From positions 310,001 to 374,000 of the forward strand of contig WION01000014.1 in assembly GCA_015039365.1 (NCBI GenBank): 64,000 nucleotides of DNA, read 5' to 3'. Below the pieces are notes generated by a model that was not told the origin of the DNA, did not search any database, and saw nothing but the letters and a program-made list of their open reading frames with translations. This document shows positions 22,425 through 34,700 of this stretch, piece by piece. Source of the DNA: Amanita rubescens. Lineage: Eukaryota; Basidiomycota; Agaricomycetes; Agaricales; Amanitaceae. Position numbers and translations under genes: made by a program. The first letter of the stretch is position 1. Every line of letters starts with the position of its first letter.

Positions 22425-24071
22425 GAAGAGGGCCCGGGGAATCCAGGACTGGCTAGAAGGTAATGACTTGGATTATAACGGGCCTCGGAGGATGGGTCGG
22501 AGATGTCAGGACAAAGCAAACCTTGTCGGGTATAAAACCTGTGCAAGGATGAAGTCATTGACACAGGTATGACATATGTCACAAGCAGCGTTGTGGGCGC
22601 CAGTGTTGCTGGGTGGTGTGATGTATATACAATATAAGGGTCTAGTGATCTGGACCCATGCGCTACGTGCATGCTGATAATGACGACAACCGAGTGGTGT
22701 GTGAACCCATTTGCTGCACTCGAGTCTCGAGAGCCACTGGGATTACATCACTCGGGCCTTACTTCACAAAACAATTCATGACGCCCTGTTAAAGGAAGAT
22801 GAAAAACGAATCCGGGGCACAACAGACTACTAGTATATTTGACCAAGTCCGGTCTATCATATATCACTAGTCCCTGCTGGGTTATCACGCGTCGCAGCGC
22901 GCATCCGCGTGTAGGGCTACGCAGTCACAAAAGAAGATCAACAGGGCGCATGTCTCCTATGAGGACGAGATCGGGACTGCGGGTTCAGCAATTTTTCTAC
23001 GTGCAACGAGATGTTGGATTTCATCATATCTACGTTGCAGGCAAAGTTGACGACGAAGCTGCAGTAAATGATAGAGTCGAGCAGACGGAAGAAGCGCAGA
23101 TTTTGATGTCAATTGGTTGCACGTGGTCGAAAAGACTATGGCAATCATGGCGTCGTCCAACGCCCAAGCAATTGGAGCGACTTGTAGAAATTTTTGGGGA
23201 GGACCCACGGTGGTTCGATTTCTATACGAAGGGAAAAATTAATCATGAACTCATGCACGTCACCAAGTTTCACCGCGGCCGGAAGACACTTCATTGACAC
23301 AGTCAGCTCTGAGCCTCACGTATGATCTACAATTGCAACCTCAGTCAGTTTCATGGGGCAGCAATGGGGATCAGTTGGGCGGTTGACGAGTTCAGTGTAC
23401 ACGGGGCTGAGACAGTCCTCAGCAAGGTGGGGGATTCACGAGAGGGCGTAGCCGATGTACTGAGGCCTACGACACCAATCTATCCAGCGCTTCAAACGTC
23501 GGTTCTAAATAAGTACGATTTGATCAGGCGGGGCTCGTAGACGGCCTGGGAAATCTGTCGGGGCCGGAGAGGCAACTCCAAGAGGTAAACATTTAATTGA
23601 TCTTCCTAACCCTCCAGAAGGACCCGTTTATGCTCCTTCTGACTGGCGGGACGGACGAGGACGTAGTTTACCTCAACCGACAATGGCTCCTCCCCCTTCC
23701 CCTTCCGCTTCTTTACTGGCGGGGGTTCAATGGACACAACGTCAACACGCGTTGAACATATCAAGGAAATCCGCATACCCCCGCCGTCCCTTCGTTCTAA
23801 TATAGGCAGGTCCTCCCTCTCTAGCCAGTAACACTGAGGAAACCAAATAGGTCATCTGGGTCCATAGCGGTCCGCTGCACGTTCACCATCGTAATTGGGA
23901 GATGTTTGTTATCGCCCACGGTTCATCTTTGGTATATCCATCACATGCCCTTGCACTGAGGCCGGGAGAACTTGCCATTATAAGTCTGGCTTGACTTATC
24001 TTGGCCGCAATGCTGCCGCATGAGATATACCTACTCTCATTGTTGATGCCACGGCTTAGATTCATACTACC
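22425..24071. other. Long region without a firm gene
   Basis: A + frame at 22839-23297 (152 codons, with RRPTPKQLERLVEIFGEDPR) is the only protein-like stretch and may be an exon of an unrecognised or decayed gene. At about 23540-23760 another + piece reads LLLTGGTDEDVVYLNRQW after a short intron-like gap. I could not connect the two. Nothing else seen. Confidence 0.3.
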
Positions 24072-24874
24072 ATGGTCCTAGTTGACACCATTGAGCTTTT
24101 GCACGATTGTCTCGCCGACATCTCCCCTATTCCTGTTCCGACTCAGGCGAATTACCTCGCAGTCGATATAGAGGGTGTAAATTTGTGCCGAAGAGGGCGC
24201 ATCTGCATCGTGCAGCTGCAGTCCAGTCTTAGTCAGGTTGTATGGTTGGTTGATGTGACGGTACTAGGCGCCCAGGCATTTGACGAGGTCGACAAAGATG
24301 GAAGGAGTTTGCGTTCTATTTTGCAGGGACCAGATATACAAAAGGTCTGTCCGTACCCGTTTCGCGTGTAGTCGACGTGGTCCCTACAAAGTTCACTTTA
24401 CAGTGGTTTTACGATGTGAGAAACGATTCTGATGCCTTGTATAATTTATACGGCGTCAATCTCAACAACGTATACGACCTACAACTCCTCGAGTTGGCGA
24501 ATCGGTTGTCCAAAGGCCAAAAGCCGAGGTTTTTGAAAGGTCTCGGGAAGTCCACAGAGGAATACCTCGTCATTGATCGTGATTGGCAGGCCATCAAGGA
24601 GCAGGGCATGTCGTTGTTCGTTCCATCGAGGGGAGGTCATTATGAGATTTTTGAGAAGAGGCCATTGGACCCACGCCTAGTCACATATTGTGAACAAGAT
24701 GTCACGGTCCTATTCAAACTAGCGAAGGCGTTGAGGAACCAAATGGGAATGAAGGGAAAGGATTGGGAATTTCGCGTTTACAATGGGTCTATATCCCGCG
24801 TTGCGCTTTCTTGGGACCCGAGGTACAGAGGCGATGAGAGTGGGCCAACAAGGACCCTTGCGCCATTGTTATGA
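24072..24874 (+). CDS. 3'-5' exonuclease of the DEDDy (RNase D-like) superfamily
   Basis: Exons 24072-24344 and 24404-24874 (59-bp intron) give 247 aa. The DEDDy motifs are visible: LAVDIEGVNL (Exo I, D and E) near residue 29, DVRNDSDALYNLYG (Exo II) at about 95, and VTYCEQDVTVLFKL (Exo III, Tyr and Asp) at about 202. The compact size, with no HRDC domain, recalls EXD1-type or WRN-exonuclease-like single-domain proteins. The likely role is RNA or DNA 3' trimming; the substrate is not readable. The start at 24072 follows an ACC context. Catalytic residues are intact. Confidence 0.85.
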
Positions 24875-26129
24875 AACCGAATTTTCTCTGCAAACGATTG
24901 CATCGGTACTTATCTGGGTTGTAATATGCAGTACTGTATTTGTATTTTGATCCGTATGTTATGATACTTTTCTGTTATATTTATGGTTGGATTGTAGGAT
25001 CTATTCCATTCCCAAGAGTTTCGAACGGAGAGAATAACGATTACTTGTGCGGTAAGTCGGTCGACTTTGCCGCAGAATTGGCTAGCGGCATTTCAAGTGA
25101 TCGACGTGTGTTCAAGTCAGGGCTGTCCGAGTCAGGACGCATGCACAGAAGCGTCGGCCGACGTTGCACAAAGTGAACAGGCAGATGTGACGGCGGCTGG
25201 GTCGTCGACACGGGGTTGGCGGCGGCATCGGAAACGTCGTATTTCGGTCCACAAAGGAGACAAACGCGTGGGTTGGACCACACAGCACTGAGCACATACA
25301 TGATACGGTTCGAGGTCAATCCGACTTCGACTAAGGATTTGAATTAGGTGTGGAAGTGTGACCTCAGTGTGACACATTTTCTCGAACTTTTCAATTGGCC
25401 CGGCCTGGCAAGCTAGTATGCTGCCTTAATTCCTCGAACCGATCACACCCCATGTGGCGGAATATCTTATTCGCAATGACTGTCGTTGAGCGGCGCCCCC
25501 AAGGTCTATCTCGACATCCTTCGGGACAATCGGGCGGGAAGGGTCATGATTTCACTTGGGAGCGAGATCGCACCCAAGAATTTCCGTAAGGCCGTCCCTG
25601 ATATTTAGTTTTGTCTTTGTTAACCAGATAGAGTACAACAGGTGCGCTATGCACAGGTGAGAAGGGGACCGGAACATCTGGAAAACCTCTGTGGTACAAG
25701 GGCTCTTCCTTCCACTTGATGGGCAAGGGGTAAATCGAACTCCCGGCGCGGGTAATGCATTGAACAGACTTCTGCTGTCGTACGGCAGAAATTGGTGTGC
25801 GGGTGGTGACTTTACAACCAGTGGGGATGGTGCCTTTCCAGTTTCTAGCAATTCACCTCAAATCTCATGAGTTGTCTTTTTCTTCCCGTGGTGCTTATCG
25901 CCAAGCAAACGGGGGGAGGTCAGCTTGAACGAAGAAAAAATAGCAAAAACTCGTCCGTGATGGGATAAAGGATAGGTATAATAATAGGTAACGAGATAAA
26001 TATAACGAGGGTATGGAATGGTCAACTTTAAAGTCCTTGAAATCCACCGCTTTTCGTCCTGCCGAATTCTAGACAATCAAAACTCCTGCTCTACATTTGT
26101 CCCCAGGAACACTAGTCTTGGTGAATTGA
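24875..26129. other. No firm gene; possible decayed minus-strand reading
   Basis: A minus frame around 25550-25740 ([20 protein letters not shown]) and Cys-rich minus frames at 25041-25377 are mildly protein-like, but I could not join them into a gene or name them. No repeat or RNA gene recognised. Confidence 0.3.
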
Positions 26130-28016
26130 TTAGTGTTTCACGTACAGGTATCCCCCGTCTGCGTACGATATGATTCGGGACGCGGAACGCCTTAGAGGGC
26201 GACGAGGGGGGGTTAACCTGGTTTGGTCTTTTGGTTGCGGAGGAGGCGACGAAGGTCGTTCTGTTTCATCAAGACCCAAATGAGTTATCATCCGTGCAGA
26301 CTTTATTTTGTCCTGGATATGACGAAGTCTGAAGGGCGAAGGTGTCGATAAGAAGACCGCATGCTCCCTTTTTGGCCTCCGGTCCTTGGCTATCTCGCCA
26401 GGCCTGGGTCGCTGCGCAGATCTTTGGCTACTTGCGTCCCCGTTTCCCGCTGGGGTTTTGGACCCAGAACGTGGCGCACCTGTGCTATTGAAACAACGTC
26501 TTTTGGAACTTCCAGATCTGATATCGTAAAGAACAGATCGCTCGACTTCCGTCTCGCTGTCGTCATTTTCATCTCTGTTGCGCTTGCGAGATGAGCGACC
26601 AGATCCGGAGACTAGCAGATGAGATACTGGATCCTCTGCGACTGCCATATCTTGCGATGAACGTACTGTGGTGGATTCGCGTGCTTCTTGATTGGAACCA
26701 TTCATTGTATTATCGCGCGTTTGACTGGCCACTCTAGTTATTGGCATGGCCCGAGATGGAAGAACAGTGGCAACTTCACGCGCCGGTTCATTAGTTTCTT
26801 GATTTGTAATGGTCGCTGCGCCGTTGGCTGGGGTGGACACTGCGGGTACGGTGACATTATTCGGTACAATGGTGTTTTCATTACTAATTATACACATGTT
26901 AGATATAATATCCATACTAATTCCGTGCTTCGACGTACATTGCGGGTTTGCTGGCACGGGTCGACCTTGTGTCAGGCCGAGAGTCTGTTGATTCGTCGTC
27001 ATATAGGCTTGATCCATCTTCGCTTGGAATTTGGGGCAGATCGGTGGTAATAAAGTCACTGCTTCGAAATCTACCCTCTCGGCCTCGCTGTATCACATCT
27101 AATACCTGCAGAGTGCGCTTTGTTCCAAAAAGTTGTTTTAAGCGTTCTAGAGTTCGTCGCGAATCTGCAACGGAGAAGGTCAGGTCGTTCCTCGCATTTT
27201 GCAATTCTAGCACTGCTTGGGCGAGTTCGGCCTGAGAATCGTCGAGCATTTGTTTAATCCGACGACGCTTGCTGCGCACTTGTTCCAACATCTTTTCGAG
27301 CTGTCTGCGGGATATATCTTTCTGACCACGGTTTTCGCCGTGACCAACAGCACACGCCTTTCGTAGAGGGTAAGCAATGTCTATCTCTGGACTCCCAGGT
27401 TCTAGACTATCCAGGGACTCTGATGGTTCAAGGTTTCTGATCGGAATCGGCGGACTGCGCGTATCTGGAGGAGGAGAGGGGAACTTGTCGAGAGGAAACC
27501 CATTCTCCGGGAAGTCATAGTCTTCCTCGAAAGATGCCTCGGTGTCCTCAGGTCCGTCATGTTTTGAACGCAGAAACGGGGCTGGAAGTGGATGTGCCTC
27601 GTCCACATCAGGTGGCACCACTGGACGATAAGAATCAATCACGTCGAGTGCCACATCTGGAACTGGAAAGGCCGGTTTGTTTTCTGAATCACGGTCCATG
27701 ATGCGGAGCCGTCCGTCGGGAAGGCGCACGGCGATGTGCCGAGGAAGAAGCGGTATTGTCCCATTTTTATCAGCACGACGACTCCAAATCCATTGGGCAA
27801 GTTGTGCGGGGCTATGTTCGGGGAAAACGACATTTAAACGACAATCCTGAAGGACAATGTTTTTGTCGTGATATATGCCACAGCTATCGGACCTACGTTT
27901 GCGTATGCATGAACAATGTCAATTCCTTGCTGGATGAATTCGCCCCTGGTGATTCGGCTGATTTGGTCGCTAGCGGTGGCATTAGCACTGGCCGTTTTGG
28001 CAGTAGTCATAGCCAT
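26130..28016 (-). CDS. Unnamed coiled-coil protein with charged C-terminus
   Basis: Three exons (28016-27897, 27846-26939, 26883-26130; introns 50 and 55 bp) join in one frame to 593 aa, with start MAMTTAKTASANAT. Residues about 40-105 form an N-terminal conserved-looking block (AQLAQWIWSRRADKNGTIPL, RHIAVRLPDGRLRIMDR). An acidic Pro-rich linker follows, then a coiled coil at about 205-270 (RRQLEKMLEQVRSKRRRIKQ and onward). The C-terminus is basic and disordered (SRKRNRDENDDSETEVE), ending near LGLDETERPSSPPPQPKD. Family and role unknown. A 100-bp piece of its 3' coding region is duplicated at 41440-41535. Confidence 0.75.
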
Positions 28017-28417
28017 AGAAGCGAAGGAGAGTATAAAATATATACACAATGTCAAGAAGCGGGCCAGGATGGTGGGTAGTTGGGAGAAGAGAATGTTACC
28101 CTTTTCAAAGCAGATGGCCCTTTCATACAGATCCGGTGGCCGGACTGCGTTAAATCACGTACATTGTGGCCACTGCACATACCATATTAGGCAGGCGAAT
28201 CCGACCTCGCCATATTGTCTTTGTTCTAACGTCAACCTCTCCAAAAGGAATGATTGGCTCACGCTAACCTTTAACCGAGGACAATAATACCGTTCCGATT
28301 ACTACGCTTTTTATGACCCGGGTATACACAGCATAAGAAGTAGATAAACCCTAGCCTGATTTTGTCTGACCAAGCTAACCGAGATGGAAACTGACTATGT
28401 CGGGTATCGAACACCTA
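28017..28417. other. Intergenic space
   Basis: About 400 bp between two minus-strand genes: promoter of the coiled-coil gene and 3' UTR of the peroxiredoxin gene. No further feature seen. Confidence 0.4.
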
Positions 28418-29380
28418 TCAGTCAGTGCGTGGACGCTTCTTGGAAGAGCCGTTTGCACCACCGTTCTGCCCAGCATTGACTGACACAAAATATTCAAGTG
28501 ACTCTTGGGTATCAGCCTTGATGGTCTTGGACCCTTCAGTCCAATTTGCAGGGCAAACTTCGCCGTGCTTATCCTACATAACAGCGCGGACGTTAGTCAC
28601 TTGGTTTTCGATGTGCTAGCATATCCCATACCGTGAACTGGAATGCCTTGAGCAAGCGAATAGTCTCGTCGACAGAGCGGCCAACAGGAAGATCGTTGAC
28701 GGTAATTTGCCTGGGAAATGACGTAAATAGCGACTTCCTGCGGAGAAAAGACGCTAACCTAAGAGTGCCATTGGGATCAATTATGAATAGGCCACGCAAG
28801 GCGATCCCAGCTTCCTCTAGCAAGACTCCATATTCGCGGGAAATCTGCATATTCCTGTCGGCGATGAGAGGTAGAACGAGGTCAGGCCCGAGGCCACCTT
28901 GCTTCCTGGGTTGCGAAGCCCAGGCAAAATGAGAATACTGTGAATCTGTGGAAACACCTAATAAAGCAGGTCAGGGATACAGCCGAAAGGCGCACTCTCG
29001 AGAGCTTACCCAAAACGACAGTATTGAGGTCCTTGAAAGTAGACAGAGAGTCATTGAAGGCTAAAATCTCCCTGTATCATTTATTAGAGGTGTTGACAAC
29101 TGGAACATGTCAGTCCGCTTACGTTGGGCAAACAAAGGTGAAGTCCCTATAAACGGTCAGACAGCGTGACAGGAACCATTAATCAACTTACATGGGGTAG
29201 AAGAAGAGGACGACCCTACGCGAATCAGCATGTGAGTTGCCGAATTCAACGGTACTGGCTCGACCAAAAGTACACGTACCATTGACCAGAAAAATCCGAC
29301 AAAGATATTTCTTTGAATTGTCCCTCAACGACAGCAGTGGCTTTGAAACTAGGAGCAGGACGTTGGACGAGAGCAACCAT
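28418..29380 (-). CDS. tsa1: Typical 2-Cys peroxiredoxin (thioredoxin peroxidase, TSA1-like)
   Basis: Seven exons (29380-29280, 29215-29192, 29146-29123, 29071-29010, 28957-28759, 28710-28632, 28573-28418) join to 214 aa; two exons are only 24 bp. The enzyme reduces peroxides using thioredoxin. The peroxidatic Cys lies in [12 protein letters not shown] (about residue 47) and the resolving Cys in GEVCPANW (about residue 168). [20 protein letters not shown] is the conserved core between them. The C-terminus has a short basic extension (SSKKRPRTD). Both active cysteines are present, so the protein should be functional. Strong identification. Confidence 0.93.
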
Positions 29381-29846
29381 CTTATGAGGACGCGATATTT
29401 GAATGACGAGGACGAGGACAACAAAATTGGTCGGTTCGCGTATTTGAGTAGTGTAAACTGTAATGTGGCGTTCGCGTTATTTGGGCTTGTTTTTACCATC
29501 CCAGGTTCGCAGGTCACGGTATGGGCGCGCCGTGAAGCCATCAATGCATCAGCGCTCGGAAGACCGTGATGCATGATCGATTTGGTTGGACTAAGGTCAA
29601 TTCATGCCCCAACTGCGTCGGCACAAAACTTGTTTAGTATGAGGCAAGTCATATGACAGTCCGTATGTCTCTAATTTGCTATTGAGAGTAAGATGAGAGG
29701 ATATGTCTAAACTGTATGTTGATTCTCATTCCACAGTGAATACATATGTTTACTATTATTGTTGTTTCATAAGCCCCTTTCTTTCTGCCCTACAATCAGA
29801 ATTCCAGATCAGTAACAGTGTACGGGACCATATGGGAAACGATAAC
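29381..29846. other. Intergenic space
   Basis: About 460 bp holding the peroxiredoxin promoter and the 3' flank of the broken phosphotransferase-like gene. No further feature seen. Confidence 0.4.
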
Positions 29847-30708
29847 TTACCGAGCAAACCCTCCGCCGAAGTACCAGAACCATTTTAAGAACTTGGCATC
29901 CAGCTCTCGCAACACATCGTCCCCGATGCCCATTCCATGCTTAGTCATAGCCCTTTTCAGCGGCTCGGAGTACTTCGGGCCTTCTTCGCAAATGTGGACA
30001 GCGTAGTAATCCCACCAAGCTGGTGCGAGAAAGGTCGTTCGCAAATCCATGATACCGATAGTTCCGTCGAGACATCGTTTGAGATTGTGCAGTGAAGGTT
30101 CCCCGTGAGCGAGTACGGTCGTCGTTACAGGAACGATTTCTGGGTCAACCTCGGCCGCGTTAAAGCGAGCGGTCATGAAACTATGAAAGTCGTCCCTATC
30201 ACGAACTACCTAGCCGTCCCCCGTCATTATCGAATCCAAAGATTTGGCCTTCAGGGTACCAATGAGTCAGAGGTGTCAAGGCATTCAACTTGAGAAGAGT
30301 ATCGCAAAGCGACCGATTTTCGCGTAGAGCTAGAAGGGCGCCAGCAATATCATTTGCGTCCTCTTCTGAGAGCACTTGAGCTCCATTGTCCATGACCTCC
30401 CATATAGTAGGCCCTCGAAGGTTCTCCATGACTAGATAGTTATTGCGGCCGTCTTCTACGATGCCGTACCCAGTTGGAATAGTGTACTTCTTCGAAATGG
30501 TGCTCTGCTTGAGAAACTGCATCATGGCGAGGTCATACCGGATGCTATCTCTGTAAAAGTCACGAGCAATCTTGACGGCGAAATCCGTATCCCGCTCATT
30601 TTTGTCTTTAAGTACGACAAAATTGGCCAAGTCGTCGTCTGAGCAGTCTTGAAGATGGGATAGACATTGTTCTGAGATCTCGCTTGGAGTGAAGGGGACG
30701 TTCTCCAT
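29847..30708 (-). pseudogene. Frameshifted aminoglycoside-phosphotransferase/kinase-like gene
   Basis: From MENVPFTPSEIS (30708) the frame reads through DTDFAVKIARDFY (candidate nucleotide-binding lysine) and NNYLVMENLRGPTIWEVM, up to GFDNDGGRL at about 30212. The next recognisable coding (VVRDRDDFHSFMTARFN) continues directly, but one base out of frame: a single extra G near 30210 breaks the gene, and no normal-sized int​ron fits. Downstream, AHGEPSLHNLKRCL stands where the catalytic loop HGD....N is expected, so the catalytic Asp is Glu, followed by GIMDLRTT in the DFG position. Both points suggest an inactive relic; a sequencing error could explain the shift but not the HGE. Confidence 0.6.
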
Positions 30709-30854
30709 GACTAGTAGGCCTGTGATAGATAATAAATCAATCAAAAAGGAAAGGAAATGGATGCGACACGAGGGTGACAATGACCCCGCGCAATATATGC
30801 AGGGTGACGTCACCGCGCGATCTGCTTGTATTTACAACATTTGAAACGCTCAAT

Positions 30855-31730
30855 ATGCTCTCAGAAGACTTCGAATTCAAGACTATCCTTGCGGTTGCTT
30901 TCGGAGAACATACAAAGAACCTCTCCGAGACACAGAGAATAGCAATCGAGTCCCTCCTTGATCGCAAAATCCAGCAATGTCGTATCGCCACTCTGACAAC
31001 CGGTCGAGACCCAACAGGCGTGCAGACGTCGCAACAACACGACAGCATGAACCACTCGGTGTTCTATATCGAGCTCGAAGATGACTATGTCGCCCGATTC
31101 AGTATGGAAATTCGAAGGGTACAGCGACCTTATGATGAAGTTCCAAAATTTCAAGGTTAAGGCTAAGACGACCTGGAAGGCATCCAACGGTCTTGGTTGA
31201 CATTCCAACACTTCGTTACTTCATGATTTTTGCAAACATCGCGACAGTCCACCAATCCACAATGTCAAAGGATTTAGTCGGTTGCCGCAACTGCGTGTAG
31301 GTCCCTGTTCGAGTGTTGCCACAGGAAATTAGTAACCGTACCACAGGAAAGGGTTGGCATGAATTCTTACCGAGGGCCTTTGCTTCGACCTCAACATAGC
31401 CCACACGGAGTTCTCGTGGAATCCTATCAAAACCAAAGGAAAGCTTAATCAAAAGCAGCTTCGTGAAGAGCTTGCGAGGCAGTCAATTTCACGATTGGAC
31501 GAGTATTTTCAAATATTATTACACCTCCCACGGAGAAAAGAGAGAAGTGGTTCCACTAGCTGGTGAATTTCTCAATCCGCTCAAACATGGTCGCGAAATT
31601 ATGGAGAATTACCAAGCTCAGCTCCCATACCTCCTTCCAGGGAAAGATAAAGAAGCGGCGGGCCAGGAACAGAGTGCTGCAGGTCGAAACAGATGGATGA
31701 GACGCAGCAATGATTTCTGTGCTTGTTGAT
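30855..31730 (+). pseudogene. Possible decayed phosphotransferase-like gene
   Basis: A + frame from MLSEDFEFKTILAVAFGEH (30855) to 31160 contains VFYIELEDDYVARFSME, which resembles the N-lobe of phosphotransferase-enzyme-family proteins. Further + pieces at about 31430-31520 (NQKQLREELARQSISRLDEY) and 31463-31730 (PLAGEFLNPLKHGREIMENY) would fit later parts of such a protein, but lie in different frames with no convincing introns. I treat the whole as a doubtful relic. Confidence 0.35.
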
Positions 31731-32046
31731 AGCCGCGGGAATGCGAGAAAATAGAATCCTTGTGTTTGAGGCTTTCGGCACAACATGTACAGCATTGTGC
31801 TGAACACAGAACAGCTTCTCCGACAGAATTCTCGGTGATGCTGATCGTGGGAAGATTGGTATTCAGGTTTTTGGTCTCGTGAACAAACCTAGTATATGCC
31901 ATCCAGGAGAAGCTTCTTGATTGCTGTGCAAGACGGTTTGGCAGTAACAATGAGTATATATAAAGTCAACCGACTCAACTCCGTTCAGTGTACACTTTGC
32001 CTTACTTTCCACGAAAACCTCGCCGCCATCTTAATTCTTTGGCGGC

Positions 32047-34320
32047 ATGGAGTCAACGTCAGGGATCAAAGCGACTGACGTTCCGTCCTACGTTCCGTCG
32101 TTCATTTGGAAGTTCTGGATCTCCCAGACGCCGTACGTGGAATTTCGTGCTTCGTCCACTAGCTTACCGCTTTGTCAGTGATCACCAGATGGCGGAGTCG
32201 ATGATGCACATCTACAACGTTTATGACAATATATTTTCAGAGAACGTAGGCAATTGCCCTTCAGATCGTTCAGTATTCCACGATTTCCTCTCAAGCGCCG
32301 ATGCTACTACGAAGATCGAGCTAGATGCTGCCGAAAAAGCCTTCGTAGATCTCGAATGCGAGGTGGAAAAAACGCTTTTCAAGATCATCTGCCACCTTCG
32401 CACCAATAACAACTGCAAAGACGTGCATATTGAGCGTTGCGCAGCGGACAGGGTCCGTAGATATTTTTTGTTTCTTAGGCTCCGCAACTGCGAAGCCTAC
32501 CGAGCGCTGGCACGCTCCGTCAGAAATTCCGTCCAAGACAGGTCACTAGGCAGAATCGTTTATTCTGTTTATCATCCATTAGTCAACCAGCTTCATCTTC
32601 GCATTATCTTGCGGTCGATCTCGGCGTTTTTGACTGCAAAAGACAATCCGCTAGCCAAGTTGAACGAGAACTATAAATATTCGTCGACGTCCACACTCAG
32701 GAATTTTCGCGAAGCTATGGATTTCTGCTGCTGGTCTTTACTCCAGGCCGACATCAGCTTTGGCGTTGCACATGATGAACAAGAGTTCATTTTGCCCGAA
32801 ACGTGTTATGGAACACTGATCGAAAATTACAAAGAAAACCTGTAAGTGGTGCATTATCTCTTCTTGGTCTCTGATTAAGTAAAAGCTTTGTAGGGATTGC
32901 TGTGATCTCTTCTTCCCAATTCTGCCCACCTTCGCTCTGTATGTGATCGGCAATGTCATTGGAGCACAGCATACCGTAGGAAGCGACTGTGAACCGGAAG
33001 CCGTATCCATCCTTGTTGGGTCTGAATGCGACATTGACATCCACTTGCGCAATGCCATGGTTCTCAACACTTACCCCAAGCGACTCTACTTCAGTTCTCT
33101 GAGATCAATTACCCAGACGCTGTCCTGCTACGACGAATTTCGTTGGATACCAGAGCATCAGGACTATAGCCGACTCAAGCTTCGTTGCCGTCAAAAGTTT
33201 TTACAGCAGGGCGTCACTAAGACGTTGGTGGTCAGAGGGACCATCGCCTTGGTCGATTTGACGGAAGAAATTGAATTTCTCGGGAAGTCACCTGTGGGTT
33301 TCGGTTCGTTCTCTGATGTCTGGAAGGGAGCATGGAAGGACGATGTCGAAAAGTGCGAGAAATTGGTAAGACACAACAAATTTGAGCCGGGACTCAATAA
33401 TATGAGCACGCTAAGGTGGCTATCAAATGCCTCAGAGAGTGTATGTTTCGAGATGTACGAGACCAGCTAACGAAGGTCTGATCCATTTTCTTGTGCCTGA
33501 CCTTCACCGAACGGAACCTCTCGACAGCGTCTACAGGCAGAGTGCATAGCATGGCACCGCTTGTGTCATCGCAACGTGAGCCAGTTATATGGCCTCATGC
33601 AGACATCACAGAGTTTTGGGATGGTATCTCCGTGGCGCGAGAACGGTACGATCGTAGAATACATCAGGAAGGATACCCGAATCAATAGGATGAAACTAGT
33701 AAGATAGACGTCATTGTTTCATCACGCATTCGATGACCCCTTATTCCAGCTGGCTCAAGTTGCGTCAGGAATGGCATACCTTCATTCTTGTCAACCAGTC
33801 GTCATACATGGTGATCTCAAGGGGGTTCGTGCTTCTACTTTCGAGATTGTCGCCTACTCTGAATCACTATCTGTAGGGAAATATCCTGATTGATAAGAAT
33901 GGCTATGCTGTTATTAGTGACTTTGGTCTATCTAAAGTCATGGAAGGTATGACGGATCGTACTGGCCAGTCATTCTTCGCTGGATCGATACGGTGGATGG
34001 CACCTGAGCTTATCCCAACGCTCACGGGGGATAACAGCAGTGACGCCGTTGTGACTACGCACAGTGACGTATTCGCATTCGCTGCAGTATGTTTGGAGGT
34101 CGTGACTGGCCAACTGCCGTACCATCGCTATTCGAATGATCTCGCTGTCCTCGTCGCTGTTGTGAGGGGCGCCCGGCCTTGTCGTGATACCTTGAAAGAT
34201 ACATATATTAAGGACGAAGACGCCTTCTGGGCCTTACTAGATCATTGCTGGTCTGAAGTACCAAAGGGCCGACCGTGCATTCGGCAGATACTGGTTTTTT
34301 TTCAATCGGCAACTTCTTAA
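32047..34320 (+). CDS. DUF4238-like domain fused to a TKL-type protein kinase (copy B)
   Basis: Seven exons (32047-32132, 32179-32841, 32894-33365, 33416-33475, 33528-33698, 33750-33824, 33877-34320) join to 656 aa. Start MESTSGIKATDVPSYVPSFI; DUF4238-like region to about 330 (YFLFLRLRN, RNFREAMDFCCWS, DCCDLFFPILPTFALYV). The kinase domain has GFGSFSDVWKG, VAIKC, VIHGDLKG, SDFGLSK and SIRWMAPELIP. Exon number, phases and the 60- and 75-bp exons are identical to copy A at 20104-22424, so one is a whole-gene duplicate of the other, now in opposite orientation. The regulatory logic of joining this N-domain to a kinase is unknown; a sensor-kinase-like role is speculation. Confidence 0.85.
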
Positions 34321-34700
34321 GATCTTTCGGGGGAAATTGATTCACCTTTTCGGGGTCTCTTTTTTTGTTGGGTTTCTGGGTTCCCCTGTCGGGTACTTGT
34401 GTTGGGTTTTCTGCCGTCTTTTTTTTCCATCTGGGTTTTTTTGTTGGGTCTTCATTTGGGTCTTTCTTCTGGTTTTTCCATGTTAATCTCATCTGAGCTT
34501 TTCATGTTGGGTCTTTCATCCTCATTTTTCATGTTGTTTCTCATATGGGTTTTTCATGTTGGGTCTTTCATCCGGGTTTTCTTGTCGGGTTTTTCATCTG
34601 GGTTTCCGTTTTGGTTTCTTCCGTCGGGTTTTGGTTCTTTATCGCCGGACTGTTTTAGCTTCTCACATTTTGGGCTCTGGGTTTAGGTTCTTGTGTCGTT
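34321..34700 (+). repeat. Degenerate G/T-rich minisatellite
   Basis: About 380 bp of imperfect units around TTTTTCATGTTGGGTCTTTC, with GGGTTTTTC and TCATCTGGGTTT variants. On this strand it is almost free of A between T runs and strongly T/G-biased (few C). It starts right after the stop codon of kinase copy B. Confidence 0.7.
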
